From Pseudanabaena sp. M53BS1SP1A06MG (GTDB taxonomy: Bacteria; Cyanobacteriota; Cyanobacteriia; Pseudanabaenales; Pseudanabaenaceae): 36,519 nucleotides of DNA. The position numbers were made by a program, and so were the translations under genes. The stretch covers positions 1-36,519 of the forward strand of contig JADBWH010000148.1 in NCBI GenBank assembly GCA_020404105.1, given 5' to 3'. Position 1 is the stretch's first letter; each line of letters begins with the position of its first letter. Positions 7,661 through 18,000 of the stretch are shown here, in pieces. The notes beneath the pieces were generated by a model. It searched no databases. It saw nothing but the letters and a program-made list of their open reading frames with translations, and was not told where the DNA came from.

Positions 7661-8141
7661 TATGAATTTATGTAAACAAAATGTGTCTTACAATACCACC
7701 TGAGTTAATGTATATACATGGCACAAGAGACAGAGCAACTCAATCCAAACGCAAACCCAGCTTGAGTTCCGAAAGCAACCTTTTCATTAAAAAGGAGGAG
7801 AAGCAAATAGAAAGAGTTAAAAGTCAAAGACGGATTGACGCTTTGTTGCTCCCTGCGATTCCTCGATCTTTACGGGGCAGTGCTTATCCTAAAGATCGGT
7901 GTAGTTTTGATAACTTCGATAGCCTGTATCATTATTGAGGTCTCTTAATTTTTGTCTTTTGTATTTTTAGGTTTTGACCTAGCATTATGACAATTGAGGC
8001 AAACTGATTTAGCTTAAACGTAAAGGCTACAGCGCATAGTTAATCAATACCTAACACGTCCAGTTAAACCTCTAGTAGATAACTAATTGAATTATTTTAG
8101 ACATGAGTCTAGCAGCCTTCTGCTAGACTCATTGAGTTTTT
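7661..8141 (+). ncRNA. Putative structured non-coding RNA gene, copy 2
   Basis: Second 481-bp unit, the same length as copy 1. TACAAT sits at 7689-7694, 28 bases from the unit start as in copy 1. The pairings seen in copy 1 persist: the GTCAA/TTGAC hairpin, the 9-bp CGATCTTTA/TAAAGATCG stem, and TGTAG with CTGTA instead of CTACA, where two substitutions turn Watson-Crick pairs into G-U pairs and keep the stem. The block shared by both copies near 8027-8058 (GGCTACAG, AGTTAATCAATACCTAACACG) has no obvious local partner and may bind a target or form a pseudoknot. An 85-codon ORF crosses the unit (7681-7938) but is not kept in copy 1. The terminator ends about 119 bases before tpiA, so it probably acts as a separate transcript. 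Confidence 0.6.
8103..8141 (+). terminator. Terminator of ncRNA copy 2
   Basis: The same 13-bp stem with CCTT loop as at 7495-7533, followed by TGAG and TTTTT. It isolates the RNA unit from tpiA. Confidence 0.85.
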
Positions 8142-8259
8142 AAGGAAACTAAAACTAAAGATGTTGCTTCGCAACAGCTTTGCGATGAATGATCCATCTT
8201 TCGGTAAAATAAAGAACAATTCATTATTTTCATAATCCTAACTCAGGGGTAAACGAGCC

Positions 8260-9009
8260 TTGCCTAAAATCGTTATTGCTGGCAACTGGAAAATGTATAA
8301 AACCCAGTCCGAAGCCAAAGCATTTTTCTCAGAATTTCCTGCACATCTTAAAGCCACCGCATCCCAAGCGGCGATCGCTGATCAGCAAATCCTCGTTTGC
8401 GTGCCTTTTACCAATCTTGCGATCCTTCAGACTGTTGTGCCATCACTTGGTCAAAACAACTTAAGTATAGGTGCTCAAAATGTTCACTGGGCTGAAAATG
8501 GCGCATTTACAGGTGAAATTTCTGCGCCAATGCTAGTCGAGCTTGGCATCAAATATGTAATCATTGGACACAGTGAACGCCGTCAGTTTTTTGGCGAAAC
8601 TGATGAAACGGTAAACAAACGTCTTAAATCAGCACAAGCTCATGGTTTAACCCCTATCCTCTGTGTTGGTGAAAGCAAGCAACAAAGGGATGCCAATGAG
8701 ACTGAATCTTGGATTTTCTCGCAACTTGCCTCCGATCTCGTTGATGTTGACCAAAATAATTTGATCATTGCCTACGAACCAATCTGGGCAATCGGTACAG
8801 GTGACACCTGCAACGCAAGTGAAGCTAATCGTGTGATTGGACTGATTCGTAGTAAGTTAAGTAATCGCGATATTACAATTCAGTATGGTGGTTCCGTCAA
8901 GTCTGATAATATCGATGAAATTATGGCACAACCTGAAATTAATGGTGTATTAGTTGGTGGAGCTAGTCTTGACCCAGCAGGCTTCGCACGTATTATTAAT
9001 TATCGTTAA
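8260..9009 (+). CDS. tpiA: Triosephosphate isomerase
   Basis: A 249-residue TIM barrel that interconverts dihydroxyacetone phosphate and glyceraldehyde 3-phosphate in glycolysis and the Calvin cycle. All active-site residues are visible: AGNWKM with N9 and K11, the electrophile H104 in IIGHSERR, the catalytic base E173 in [11 protein letters not shown], and the phosphate-binding loops GGSVK and VGGASL. The start is TTG at 8260: it gives the canonical [12 protein letters not shown]-terminus, no ATG or GTG is suitably placed, and AGGGG lies 11 bases upstream. The gene stands between the duplicated RNA units and the str operon, with its own 5' region of about 120 bases containing a small GTTGC-TTC-GCAAC hairpin (8162-8174). 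Confidence 0.96.
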   Translation: MPKIVIAGNWKMYKTQSEAKAFFSEFPAHLKATASQAAIADQQILVCVPFTNLAILQTVVPSLGQNNLSIGAQNVHWAENGAFTGEISAPMLVELGIKYVIIGHSERRQFFGETDETVNKRLKSAQAHGLTPILCVGESKQQRDANETESWIFSQLASDLVDVDQNNLIIAYEPIWAIGTGDTCNASEANRVIGLIRSKLSNRDITIQYGGSVKSDNIDEIMAQPEINGVLVGGASLDPAGFARIINYR

Positions 9010-9125
9010 CCTTGATTCAGGTTTACTTTTCATCTTTAAAATTTACTCGCTGTCTATATACCCAACATAAGTACAGCGATCGCTACAGCCTACATAACCA
9101 TAACAAATTTGATCAAGTTGCAAAA

Positions 9126-9155
9126 TTGACTTTATGAGATCAACTTTGTTATAAT
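9126..9155 (+). promoter_or_regulatory. Sigma-70 type promoter of the str operon
   Basis: TTGACT at 9126-9131 and TATAAT at 9150-9155 with an 18-base spacer, a near-consensus promoter. The transcript would start near 9162, giving a 5' leader of about 45 bases before the rpsL ATG at 9207. Confidence 0.8.
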
Positions 9156-9206
9156 TATGTGCTGTTGACTAGAATACACAGCCGCAGATCTACCAAATCA
9201 TCACTT

Positions 9207-9620
9207 ATGCCCACGATCCAACAGCTCATTCGCAGTGAGCGCCAAACCATAAATACAAAAACAAAGTCTCCTGCTCTTAAGAGCTGTCCTCAGCGCAGGG
9301 GAGTATGTACGCGCGTTTACACTACAACACCCAAAAAACCCAACTCTGCACTTAGAAAAGTTGCTCGCGTACGCTTGACTTCTGGATTTGAAGTCACTGC
9401 ATACATCCCTGGTATTGGGCATAACCTCCAAGAACATTCCGTTGTGATGATTAGAGGCGGTCGTGTAAAAGATTTGCCAGGTGTACGCTATCACATCATC
9501 CGTGGAACTCTTGATACTTCAGGTGTAAAGGATCGTAAGCAAGGACGCTCCAAGTATGGCGCGAAGCGACCTAAGCCTGGTCAAGCACCAGCCGCAAGCA
9601 CTGGCAAGAAGAAAAAGTAA
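9207..9620 (+). CDS. rpsL: 30S ribosomal protein S12
   Basis: A 137-residue ribosomal protein of the decoding centre. The start is ATG 9207 ([12 protein letters not shown]); an upstream in-frame ATG at 9159 would overlap the promoter region and add residues foreign to the family. Conserved blocks: [20 protein letters not shown] with lysines 43/44, [13 protein letters not shown], and [13 protein letters not shown] with K88 and D89, where the aspartate is the methylthiolation site in other bacteria. The residues at the classical streptomycin-resistance positions look wild type. It is the first gene of the str operon, 70 bases before rpsG. The C-terminal tail is Lys-rich (GKKKK). Confidence 0.97.
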   Translation: MPTIQQLIRSERQTINTKTKSPALKSCPQRRGVCTRVYTTTPKKPNSALRKVARVRLTSGFEVTAYIPGIGHNLQEHSVVMIRGGRVKDLPGVRYHIIRGTLDTSGVKDRKQGRSKYGAKRPKPGQAPAASTGKKKK

Positions 9621-9690
9621 AAGTCAGGCATTAAACAACTCAATTTAGCAAAATTAGCAATTCATTCTATAAGGTGAATTTAGTACCATA

Positions 9691-10161
9691 ATGTCCCGTA
9701 GAACTAAAGCGTCAAAACGCATAACTCCTCCAGATTCGGTTTATAATAGCCGACTCATTAGTATGCTCATCCGCCGTGTTATGTCACGCGGTAAGCATTC
9801 TGTAGCTTCTCACATAGTTTACAAAGCCCTAGACACAATCGGCGAACGTACAGGCAACCCACCACTTGAAGTATTTGATCGGGCAATTCGTAATGCCACT
9901 CCACTAGTAGAAGTAAAAGCGCGTCGTGTTGGTGGTGCAACTTATCAAGTACCTATGGAAGTGCGTACTGACCGCGGTGTTGCTCTGGCTCTTCGCTGGT
10001 TAGTCCAATACTCTCGTGCTCGTGCTGGGCGCAGCATGGTCACCAAGTTAGCAAACGAACTGATGGATGCTGCTAATGAAACAGGTCAGACCATCCGTAA
10101 ACGTGAAGAAACTCACAAAATGGCAGAAGCAAACAAAGCCTTTGCCCACTACCGCTACTAA
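9691..10161 (+). CDS. rpsG: 30S ribosomal protein S7
   Basis: A 156-residue primary 16S rRNA-binding protein that nucleates the 30S head. It begins [10 protein letters not shown] and carries the standard core: [42 protein letters not shown], and the C-terminal [21 protein letters not shown] typical of bacterial S7. The start at ATG 9691 is preceded by an AAGGTGAA ribosome-binding site about 14 bases upstream. It lies 70 bases after rpsL and 79 bases before fusA, in the usual str operon order. The length equals the family norm. Confidence 0.97.
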   Translation: MSRRTKASKRITPPDSVYNSRLISMLIRRVMSRGKHSVASHIVYKALDTIGERTGNPPLEVFDRAIRNATPLVEVKARRVGGATYQVPMEVRTDRGVALALRWLVQYSRARAGRSMVTKLANELMDAANETGQTIRKREETHKMAEANKAFAHYRY

Positions 10162-10240
10162 CTTTCTTGAGCCATAGCTTACCTCGCTATACTATTCTTA
10201 ACATAAATTCTAAATTCCTGACAAACACGAGGAAACAATT

Positions 10241-12319
10241 GTGGAACGCTCTATTGCCTTAGATAAGGTACGCAATATAGGTATTGCAGCGCACATTGAC
10301 GCTGGTAAAACCACAACTACAGAGCGCATTCTATTTTATTCTGGCGTTGTTCACAAAATCGGTGAAGTTCATGATGGAACCGCAACGACAGATTGGATGG
10401 CGCAAGAACGTGAGCGTGGTATTACCATTACAGCAGCAGCAATTAGCACTAGTTGGAAAGAACACCGCATCAACATCATTGACACCCCTGGACACGTAGA
10501 CTTCACCATCGAAGTAGAGCGTTCTATGCGTGTACTTGATGGTGTAGTTGCTGTTTTCTGTGCAGTTGGTGGTGTACAACCCCAATCCGAAACTGTATGG
10601 AGGCAGGCAGATCGCTATAAGGTACCTCGTTTAGTGTTCGTCAATAAGATGGATCGGATGGGAGCAAATTTCTTGCGAGTAAGAGAACAAATCCGTGCTC
10701 GCTTCGGTTCTAATGCTGTTCCAATCCAATTACCTATCGGAAGTGAGGCAGAATTAATAGGTATCATTGACCTAGTCAAAATGAAAGCCTACATCTATAA
10801 AGATGAAATCGGCAAAGATATCGAAGAAACAGATATTCCTGCTGACATGGCTGATCTTACGAATGATTGGCGTGCTCAGTTGTTAGAGTCAGTAGCTGAT
10901 TCTGATGATGTGTTGATGGAAAAGTATCTTGAAGGAGAAGAACTCTCTGAAGAGGAAGTAAGATTAGGTCTGCGTAAAGGGACTTTGAACGGCAAGATTG
11001 TACCAATGACTTGTGGTTCAGCTTTCAAGAATAAAGGCGTACAACTGCTACTCGATGCTGTCATTGATTACTTGCCTTCACCTATTGATGTTAAACCAGT
11101 TCAAGGTTTACTACCTAATGGTGAAGAGGCTATTCGTGAGTCTAATGATAATGCACCAATGTCTGCTTTAGCATTCAAGATCATGTCTGACCCCTATGGT
11201 CGTCTTACCTTCGTGCGTGTTTACTCTGGAGTTCTGAAAAAGGGATCATATGCTCTCAACTCTAGCAAAAACAAAAAGGAAAGAATCTCACGACTGATTG
11301 TTTTAAAAGCCGACGAGCGTCAAGAGGTTGATGAACTCAGAGCGGGGGATCTTGGTGCAGTATTAGGACTCAAGGACACCTTTACTGGAGACACTCTTTG
11401 TGAGGATACAGCACCAATCGTTCTTGAGACTCTATTTATTCCTGAACCTGTTATTTCTGTGGCAGTTGAGCCAAAGACAAAGCAGGATATGGAAAAATTA
11501 TCTAAGGCTCTGCAATCTTTATCTGAGGAAGATCCTACCTTCCGTGTCATGACTGATTCAGAAACTAATCAAACAATTATTTCTGGTATGGGTGAGCTTC
11601 ATCTTGAAATTCTCGTTGATCGGATGAAGCGGGAGTTCAATGTTGAAGCTAACGTTGGTGCACCTCAGGTTGCTTACCGTGAAACTATTCGCAAGACTGT
11701 CTCTAACGTTGAAGGCAAGTTTATGCGTCAAAGTGGAGGTAAAGGACAATATGGTCACGTTGTGATCGATTTGGAACCTGCTGATCCAGGTACAGGATTT
11801 GAGTTTGTGTCAAAAATCGTCGGTGGTGTTATTCCTAAGGAATACATTAAACCTTCGGAGCAAGGCATGAAGGAAGCCTGTGAATCAGGTATTCTGGCGG
11901 GTTATCCTCTCATTGATGTTAGAGCAACCCTCGTCCATGGTTCTTTCCATGATGTGGACTCTTCAGAAATGGCTTTCAAAATTGCTGGCTCCATGGCAAT
12001 TAAGGAAGCTGTAATGAAAGCTCAACCTGTTTTGCTTGAACCAATGATGAAGGTTGAAGTAGAAACACCAGAAGACTATATGGGCGATGTCATTGGAGAC
12101 CTCAGCCGTCGTCGAGGCAACATTGCTGGTATGGAAGATACTCCATCTGGCAAACGGGTTGAAGCAAGAGTTCCCTTGTCTGAGATGTTTGGTTACTCCA
12201 CTGACCTTCGCTCAGCAACTCAAGGTAGAGCTAGCTTCTCAATGGAATTTAGCCATTATGAAGAAGTACCCAGAAACGTTGCTGAGGCAATTATTGCGAA
12301 AAGCAAGGGCAAAGAGTAG
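10241..12319 (+). CDS. fusA: Translation elongation factor G
   Basis: A 692-residue GTPase that drives translocation of tRNA and mRNA on the ribosome. G-domain motifs are complete: AHIDAGKT (17-24), RGITI (59-63), DTPGH (81-85), NKMD (135-138), followed by domains II-V, including the GMGELHLEI block of domain III and GGVIPKEYI of domain IV. It starts with GTG at 10241, preceded by GAGGAAA. It is the single classical EF-G seen in the window, third in the str operon, and about 106 bases separate it from tuf; that gap contains two small palindromes. Confidence 0.97.
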   Translation: MERSIALDKVRNIGIAAHIDAGKTTTTERILFYSGVVHKIGEVHDGTATTDWMAQERERGITITAAAISTSWKEHRINIIDTPGHVDFTIEVERSMRVLDGVVAVFCAVGGVQPQSETVWRQADRYKVPRLVFVNKMDRMGANFLRVREQIRARFGSNAVPIQLPIGSEAELIGIIDLVKMKAYIYKDEIGKDIEETDIPADMADLTNDWRAQLLESVADSDDVLMEKYLEGEELSEEEVRLGLRKGTLNGKIVPMTCGSAFKNKGVQLLLDAVIDYLPSPIDVKPVQGLLPNGEEAIRESNDNAPMSALAFKIMSDPYGRLTFVRVYSGVLKKGSYALNSSKNKKERISRLIVLKADERQEVDELRAGDLGAVLGLKDTFTGDTLCEDTAPIVLETLFIPEPVISVAVEPKTKQDMEKLSKALQSLSEEDPTFRVMTDSETNQTIISGMGELHLEILVDRMKREFNVEANVGAPQVAYRETIRKTVSNVEGKFMRQSGGKGQYGHVVIDLEPADPGTGFEFVSKIVGGVIPKEYIKPSEQGMKEACESGILAGYPLIDVRATLVHGSFHDVDSSEMAFKIAGSMAIKEAVMKAQPVLLEPMMKVEVETPEDYMGDVIGDLSRRRGNIAGMEDTPSGKRVEARVPLSEMFGYSTDLRSATQGRASFSMEFSHYEEVPRNVAEAIIAKSKGKE

Positions 12320-12342
12320 TCCTGTAAATTACTCTATCGATG

Positions 12343-12390
12343 CTCTATAAACTAGAGTAATAAATACCCAAAATACTCTATAAATTAGAG
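12343..12390 (+). repeat. Two tandem small palindromes in the fusA-tuf gap
   Basis: CTCTA-TAAAC-TAGAG (12343-12357) and CTCTA-TAAAT-TAGAG (12376-12390) are two near-identical 5-bp-stem palindromes 33 bases apart, both flanked by A before and TAA after. A half copy ACTCTATCGA precedes them at 12331. They could be RNA processing or protein-binding sites controlling tuf within the operon. Confidence 0.55.
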
Positions 12391-12425
12391 TAACCATTAC
12401 CAAAATTAAGGATAATTAGGAAAAA

Positions 12426-13658
12426 ATGGCACGCGCTAAATTTGAAAGAACCAAGCCCCACGTTAATATCGGTACTATTGGTCACGTTGATCATGGTAAG
12501 ACCACTTTAACTGCTGCAATCACCATGACTTTGGCAGCAGCAGGTCAAGCAACAGCTAAGGCATACGACCAAATCGATGCTGCACCTGAAGAGAAAGCTC
12601 GTGGTATTACTATTAATACTGCTCACGTTGAGTATCAAACTGCTGAACGTCACTATGCTCACGTTGACTGTCCAGGTCACGCTGACTATGTTAAGAACAT
12701 GATCACTGGTGCGGCTCAAATGGACGGAGCTATTTTGCTGGTATCTGCTGCTGATGGTCCTGAGCCTCAAACCCGTGAACACATCTTGCTAGCACGTCAG
12801 GTAGGTGTACCTAACCTAGTAGTTTTCTTGAATAAAGAAGACCAAATGGAAGGTGAAGACGAACTTGTTGAGCTTGTTGAGCTTGAAGTTCGCGAATTGC
12901 TATCTTCTTATGATTTCGATGGCGATAATATCCCCATCACTCGTGGTTCTGCATTGAAAGCAGTTGAGCAAATGACTGCGAGTCCTAAGACCCAGCGTGG
13001 GGAAAATCCTTGGGTAGATAAGATTTGGGCTTTGATGGATTCTGTTGACTCATACATTCCTACCCCTGAACGTGCTGTAGATAAGCCATTCTTAATGGCT
13101 GTTGAAGATGTATTCTCAATTACTGGTCGTGGTACTGTGGCGACGGGTCGGATTGAGCGTGGTACTGTCAAGGTTGGCGATGTTGTAGAACTTGTTGGGC
13201 TTGGTGAAACTCGTTCCACTACCGTTACTGGTATTGAGATGTTCAAGAAGAGCTTGGACGAAGGACTTGCGGGCGATAACGCAGGGCTCTTGCTCCGTGG
13301 TATTCAAAAGAACGATATCGAGCGTGGTATGGTTTTGGCTAAGCCTAAGTCCATCACTCCTCACACTCAATTTGAAGGTCAGGTATACATTTTGACCGAA
13401 AAAGAAGGCGGTCGTAAGACTCCTTTCTTCCCTGGCTATCGTCCTCAGTTCTATGTGCGTACAACTGACGTAACTGGAACCATTGTTAGCTTCACTGCTG
13501 ATGATGGTAGTGCGGCAGAAATGGTTATGCCTGGCGATCGCATTAAGGTAACGGTTGAATTGATTAACCCGATCGCAATTGAACAAGAAATGCGTTTTGC
13601 AATTCGTGAAGGAGGGCGTACAGTTGGATCTGGTGTTGTTACCAGTATCTTGAAGTAG
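12426..13658 (+). CDS. tuf: Translation elongation factor Tu
   Basis: A 410-residue GTPase that delivers aminoacyl-tRNA to the ribosome. GTP-binding motifs: GHVDHGKT (19-26), RGITI (59-63), DCPGH (81-85), NKED (136-139, a Glu instead of the common Cys, as in other cyanobacterial EF-Tu). Domain II starts near [26 protein letters not shown], and domain III ends [11 protein letters not shown]. The length is typical of cyanobacterial EF-Tu, which has an insertion compared with E. coli. RBS AAGGA/AGGA lies just upstream of ATG 12426. It is the last gene of the operon here: a strong terminator follows, and rpsJ, which often comes next in cyanobacteria, is absent. Confidence 0.97.
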   Translation: MARAKFERTKPHVNIGTIGHVDHGKTTLTAAITMTLAAAGQATAKAYDQIDAAPEEKARGITINTAHVEYQTAERHYAHVDCPGHADYVKNMITGAAQMDGAILLVSAADGPEPQTREHILLARQVGVPNLVVFLNKEDQMEGEDELVELVELEVRELLSSYDFDGDNIPITRGSALKAVEQMTASPKTQRGENPWVDKIWALMDSVDSYIPTPERAVDKPFLMAVEDVFSITGRGTVATGRIERGTVKVGDVVELVGLGETRSTTVTGIEMFKKSLDEGLAGDNAGLLLRGIQKNDIERGMVLAKPKSITPHTQFEGQVYILTEKEGGRKTPFFPGYRPQFYVRTTDVTGTIVSFTADDGSAAEMVMPGDRIKVTVELINPIAIEQEMRFAIREGGRTVGSGVVTSILK

Positions 13659-13674
13659 TTCTAAACTTTCTAAC

Positions 13675-13706
13675 AAAAAAGCCTCGCAACGCGAGGCTTT
13701 TTTATT
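13675..13706. terminator. Bidirectional terminator between tuf and the convergent devC-like gene
   Basis: Stem GCCTCGC/GCGAGGC (13681-13687 and 13691-13697) with an AAC loop, an A-run before and a T-run after, so it can end transcription from both sides. Confidence 0.9.
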
Positions 13707-13707
13707 T

Positions 13708-14877
13708 TTAGTCAAATATTTCCGCAGGATCAGCCCTTTGGACTTTGCGAAGGGATAATGTTCCTGATATTGCACACATGGCAACTGTGAGTATAAATAA
13801 TTGCAAAATGCGATCAATCCCTAACTCCATCAATAAACCTGTAGCATTCTGAGTAATGTGATAGAGGATTGCACAAGCTGAAATAGCTGGCATGAAACCG
13901 CATAAAGCTAAAAGTAAGGATTCTTGCAATACAAGACTAAATAGATAAAAGTTGCTGTAGCCCATTGCCTTAAGGGTGGCATACTCTGCAAGATGATCAG
14001 AAACGTCTTTGTAGAGGACTTGGTAAACAATCACAACTCCGACGATAAAACCCATAGCTACACCCAAGCCAAAGATAAAACCGATAGGAGTTGCTTCTGA
14101 CCAGTAGTTTAACTCTAAGTTAATGAATTCCTGTTTAGTCAATACTTTTACGTCTTGCTCTAATTGCGATCGCATGGCATCGCGAATAGCGATTGCATCG
14201 GTTCCTTGTTCTAATTGCACTAGACCCAAGCTAATATTTCCGACAAGTCGATCGGGAAAAATTCGCAAAAAGTTCTGTTCGCTAGTGATCAGTGTGCCAT
14301 TGGCGGCAAAGGAAACCCCCATGTTAAATAGCCCACCGATGGTAATGGCTCGATTCGCAACTTCCTTAGTAAGACTTTTACCTCTGGCAATCGCTACTTC
14401 ATATTCCGAGGCGATCGCACCATAAAAGTCTTCTCGCGAACCGCGATCAAATAAAACAACATCAGGTAGTAGGGTTTTATCTAAGTCTGGTTTGATATCA
14501 GGAAATAAAAAAGGATTAGCTTGTGGCGAAACGCCGATCGCTAAAATATCCTCTTTGACTCCAAGCTCAGGGGCATTCCAAACAGCTAAGCCAATATACA
14601 CAGGATGTACGGACTTAACACCTGTGAATCCATTAGCCTGGTAGAGACGACGGCGCGAAAACTGCTTCAGGTTCAGCAAATTATTGGAGCTAGGATGAAT
14701 CAGGATGAGGTCACTCCGTAAATTCAGGTGCAATAATACAGCACTTTTAAATAGAGCTTCCTGAAAGCCTAGTTGCATCGCAATCAAAATTACCGCAAAC
14801 ATGATGCCAAGGATAGCGATCACTAAACGCCCCTTTTGATAGGTCAGTTGCAGCCACGCTAAAGGAATCGCTAACAT
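13708..14877 (-). CDS. devC: DevC-type ABC transporter permease (FtsX/MacB fold)
   Basis: A 389-residue inner-membrane protein. One membrane helix lies near the N-terminus (about 18-38, VIAILGIMFAVILIAMQLGF), then a large periplasmic region (about 45-265), then three helices (about 268-290, 315-340, 360-378), and the C-terminal motif RKVQRADPAEIFD typical of DevC. DevC works with the ATPase DevA and the adaptor DevB as an MacB-like exporter; in heterocyst formers DevBCA exports glycolipids, but many cyanobacteria carry several paralogues with other cargo. Here no devA or devB is adjacent, so it is either an orphan permease or uses distantly encoded partners. Convergent with tuf, sharing its terminator. 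Confidence 0.88.
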   Translation of the reverse strand: MLAIPLAWLQLTYQKGRLVIAILGIMFAVILIAMQLGFQEALFKSAVLLHLNLRSDLILIHPSSNNLLNLKQFSRRRLYQANGFTGVKSVHPVYIGLAVWNAPELGVKEDILAIGVSPQANPFLFPDIKPDLDKTLLPDVVLFDRGSREDFYGAIASEYEVAIARGKSLTKEVANRAITIGGLFNMGVSFAANGTLITSEQNFLRIFPDRLVGNISLGLVQLEQGTDAIAIRDAMRSQLEQDVKVLTKQEFINLELNYWSEATPIGFIFGLGVAMGFIVGVVIVYQVLYKDVSDHLAEYATLKAMGYSNFYLFSLVLQESLLLALCGFMPAISACAILYHITQNATGLLMELGIDRILQLFILTVAMCAISGTLSLRKVQRADPAEIFD

Positions 14878-14906
14878 GAATTTTAAGGTGATTTCAATGT
14901 AGATAT

Positions 14907-14991
14907 AGCAGTCCTAAATCATTTGTAGTTTTTGGGATTTGTGGAAGCGCACCCCGAAGGTGTGAACTTTCACAAACCATTCAGGATTGCT
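14907..14991. repeat. 85-bp MITE-like element with 20-bp inverted ends
   Basis: The left end AGCAGTCCTAAATCATTTGT (14907-14926) is complementary at 16 of 20 positions to the right end ACAAACCATTCAGGATTGCT (14972-14991). An inner hairpin TTTGTGGAAG/CTTTCACAAA lies between. No coding capacity. A solo piece of the same end (GGCAGTCCTAAAT) occurs near 36332. Confidence 0.65.
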
Positions 14992-15032
14992 AATGTGAGT
15001 TATGCTTAGCACAACTCACGTATACATTGATT

Positions 15033-18000
15033 TTAAGATGGTGGTGTAGATTTGAGATATTTATAGAGCCAAGCACAGCCACCTAAACAGGTACGTTTAT
15101 CCTCCTCAGAAACATTAGTGTTCGTTCTTAAGTATTCTTGAAGCCACTGACAACCACGAATCAAGAGGTTGTCTAGATCGAGATTCCACATGATAATTTT
15201 GTGATCTTCACCCGTCGATACTAAAATTTTACCATTAGGACTGAAGCATACACTTCGTACGGAGCCCTGATGACCATTAAAGGTACGTAACAGAGTCCCA
15301 TCACCACTCCAAAACTGAATTGTGGAGTCTTCGCTTGCCGAAACAATTGACTTACCATCGGGACTGAAACAAACACTAGTTACCTCAGCACTATGTCCAT
15401 TGAGGGTTTTGATCAAGTCTCCTTCAATGCTCCATAGTTTGACACTTTGATCCATACTGCCACTAGCGAGCATCTTGCCATTTGGGTTAAAGCAAACCGT
15501 ATAAACTTCCGCACTATGAGAGTCTAAGGTTCTGAGAAGAGTGCCATCCCAACTCCAAAGATTGATCAGTTTGTCTTTACTGGCTGAGGCAAGCATGCTG
15601 CCGTCAGGACTAAAGTCAATGCTATAGACTTCGGCAGCGTGACCTGTGAGAGTTTGTAACCATTTGCCATCAGCACTCCATACCCGCACAGTCCCATCGG
15701 CGCTACAAGATGCAAAAACCTGTCCATCACAGCGATAGACAATGCTATGAATTTCAGCACGATGAGCGCTGATCGTATCAATCAGGGTTCCATCCGTCCG
15801 CCAAATTTTAATCGAGGTATCTGCGCCCGCAGTGAGAATAGTAGTACTATCGGGACTGAAAGTAACACAATTGACCTTGTCGTTATGTCCTTCTAGTACA
15901 GCTTCTAACGTGCCATTAGCATTCCAAAGATTAACAGTTTTATCTTTACAGGCAGAGGCGAGGTACTTCGAATTGGGACTAAAGGCTATAGAAGCGACTT
16001 GATCAGTATGTCCAATTAATGTGCGTAAAGGTGTACCCTGAAGTGACCAGAGTTTTATTGTTGTATCCCTACTAGCCGAGACTAGTGTTTTTCCATCGGG
16101 ACTAAAGGTAATGCTGTGTACAACATCGCCATGACCTTGGAAGGTACAGATTAAGCCTTGTTCAATATTCCAAATGCGAATAGTACGATCAAAGCCACAG
16201 GATGCAATGGTGTTACTGTCATTGCTAAACGCCACACTCCAGACCTTATCGGAATGTCCATAAAATGTTTTGATTAAAAGACCGTCGGAACCCCACATTT
16301 TGACAGTGCGATCACGGCTACCAGAAATGATCGATAGACCATTGGGCGCATAAGCAACACTTTCGACAAAGCTATCATGTCCGCGTAAATGCCTGATTGG
16401 TAAGCCCGAAATATTCCAAATGATCAGGTTGCGATCGGCGCTGCCTGATACGAGGGATTTGCTGTTGGGATGAAATGCAACACAGGTAACCCAGCGATCA
16501 TGACCACCACGTAAAGTCCGAATTGGCGCACCATCGCTTTTCCAGATCTTGACAGTCGTATCTTCACTGGCTGAAGCAATCATCTCGCCATCATGGCTAA
16601 AACAGACATCTAGCACAGGACCTTCATGTCCTTTCATCGTTGCGATTGGCTGTGGGGAAAATTCACCTGTCTTGGGATTGCGCTGCCACAGCTTCACCGT
16701 ATTGTCACGACTACCTGACACAAGTAAGTTACCATCGGGACTAAAAGCTACACTAGTGACCCAGTTAGTATGTCCCACTAAGGTTTGTAATAATACACCT
16801 GAAATATTCCAGATTTTAATGGTGCGATCGCTACTGGCTGACGCAATAAACTGACCATCGCAAGAGTAACAAACCTTATTAACCCAGAAGCCATGGCCTT
16901 CAAGGCGATTACATTCATGAGTCCCATAGACAACTTGCTCTAGAGCCGTAATTGTGCGAATTTGTGTGTTTGCCCGCAAATTTACGAGAGCACTTTCATC
17001 AACTTGGGTGGTGAGGCGCTTAAGTTGTACTCCACCTATTACGCCTGCAATCATGGCCTCTATATGATTATTTGACAAATAGAGAGCTTCTGAAGAAATT
17101 GTGAGAGCGACAATTTTTTCATTGATTTCGCCCATCTCAGCAGCGATCCGTTGATGTCGCTCAGCATCTAGACTTTTTTCGAGTTCTTGACTTAGCTTTT
17201 CAAGGCGATCAGCATCAGCGGCACGTGCAGCCATTAGCTGTTCGCGCTCATTGATTCTTTGCGATGCTTCTAAAAAATTACGATCAATTTTGGAGAGGTC
17301 TGTTTGGTCATCTGCCCAAGCTAGGGCTTCTGCTAGGCGAGTTCCCCTTAACAAAGCAGACTCATCAGTTTCTTCGGATCGCTCCCAAGCCTGTAAAGCC
17401 TCAAGGTATGGGCAGTTTCGCAACTCCGAGAAATTTACCTTCTGCTTAATCTTGATCACAACTATCGATACATCATCTTCAGGGATATCTGTACCTGAGA
17501 AATCATTGAGGGCTTGCTTTAAACCATTTAAAATCTCAGTAGCTGTTAGTTGAGATAAGTTAATCACGTTCTGAAGCAATGGCGAAATATTTTCTCCCTG
17601 AGATCTGCCAAACTCCTGACCTTGAGCATTAGCTGCTTCAAATAGACCATCGCTAAAAAAGATCACGATATCGCCTTCGTTCAAAGCTCGTGATGTGGAG
17701 TTATAGGAAGCACTATCAAAGCGACCAAGGGCGATCGCAGGATTAACGACTTCTTCACAGGTATTCGTTTTAGCGCGATAAATGAGTGGACCAGGAATAC
17801 CTGCATTCCCTATATTTAATTCATAGGTAGTAAAATCAAGCGCTCCATAACATAGCGCTAAGGAATCATCAATACCACTTTTACAAAGTAATTGATTTAA
17901 TGAATTCAGTACTAGTGCAGGATTTTGTAATCTACCCTGCTGGGCATAGGCATCAAGCTGTCCTTTAAATAAAGCAGCATGAATCGCACCTGCGACCGAC

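Noticed and set aside
7681-7938. 85-codon ORF inside the second RNA unit
   Set aside because: The first unit, otherwise strongly similar, has an indel that breaks this frame and no matching product; conservation follows pairing rather than codons.
7053-8141. CRISPR array or known RNAs (RNase P, tmRNA, SRP, 6S) in the gene-free block
   Set aside because: There are only two long repeats, no short direct repeats with spacers, and none of the conserved cores of those RNAs.
13116-13817. 233-codon ORF antisense to tuf
   Set aside because: It lies opposite the highly conserved tuf gene and its translation has no family resemblance; a shadow caused by codon bias.
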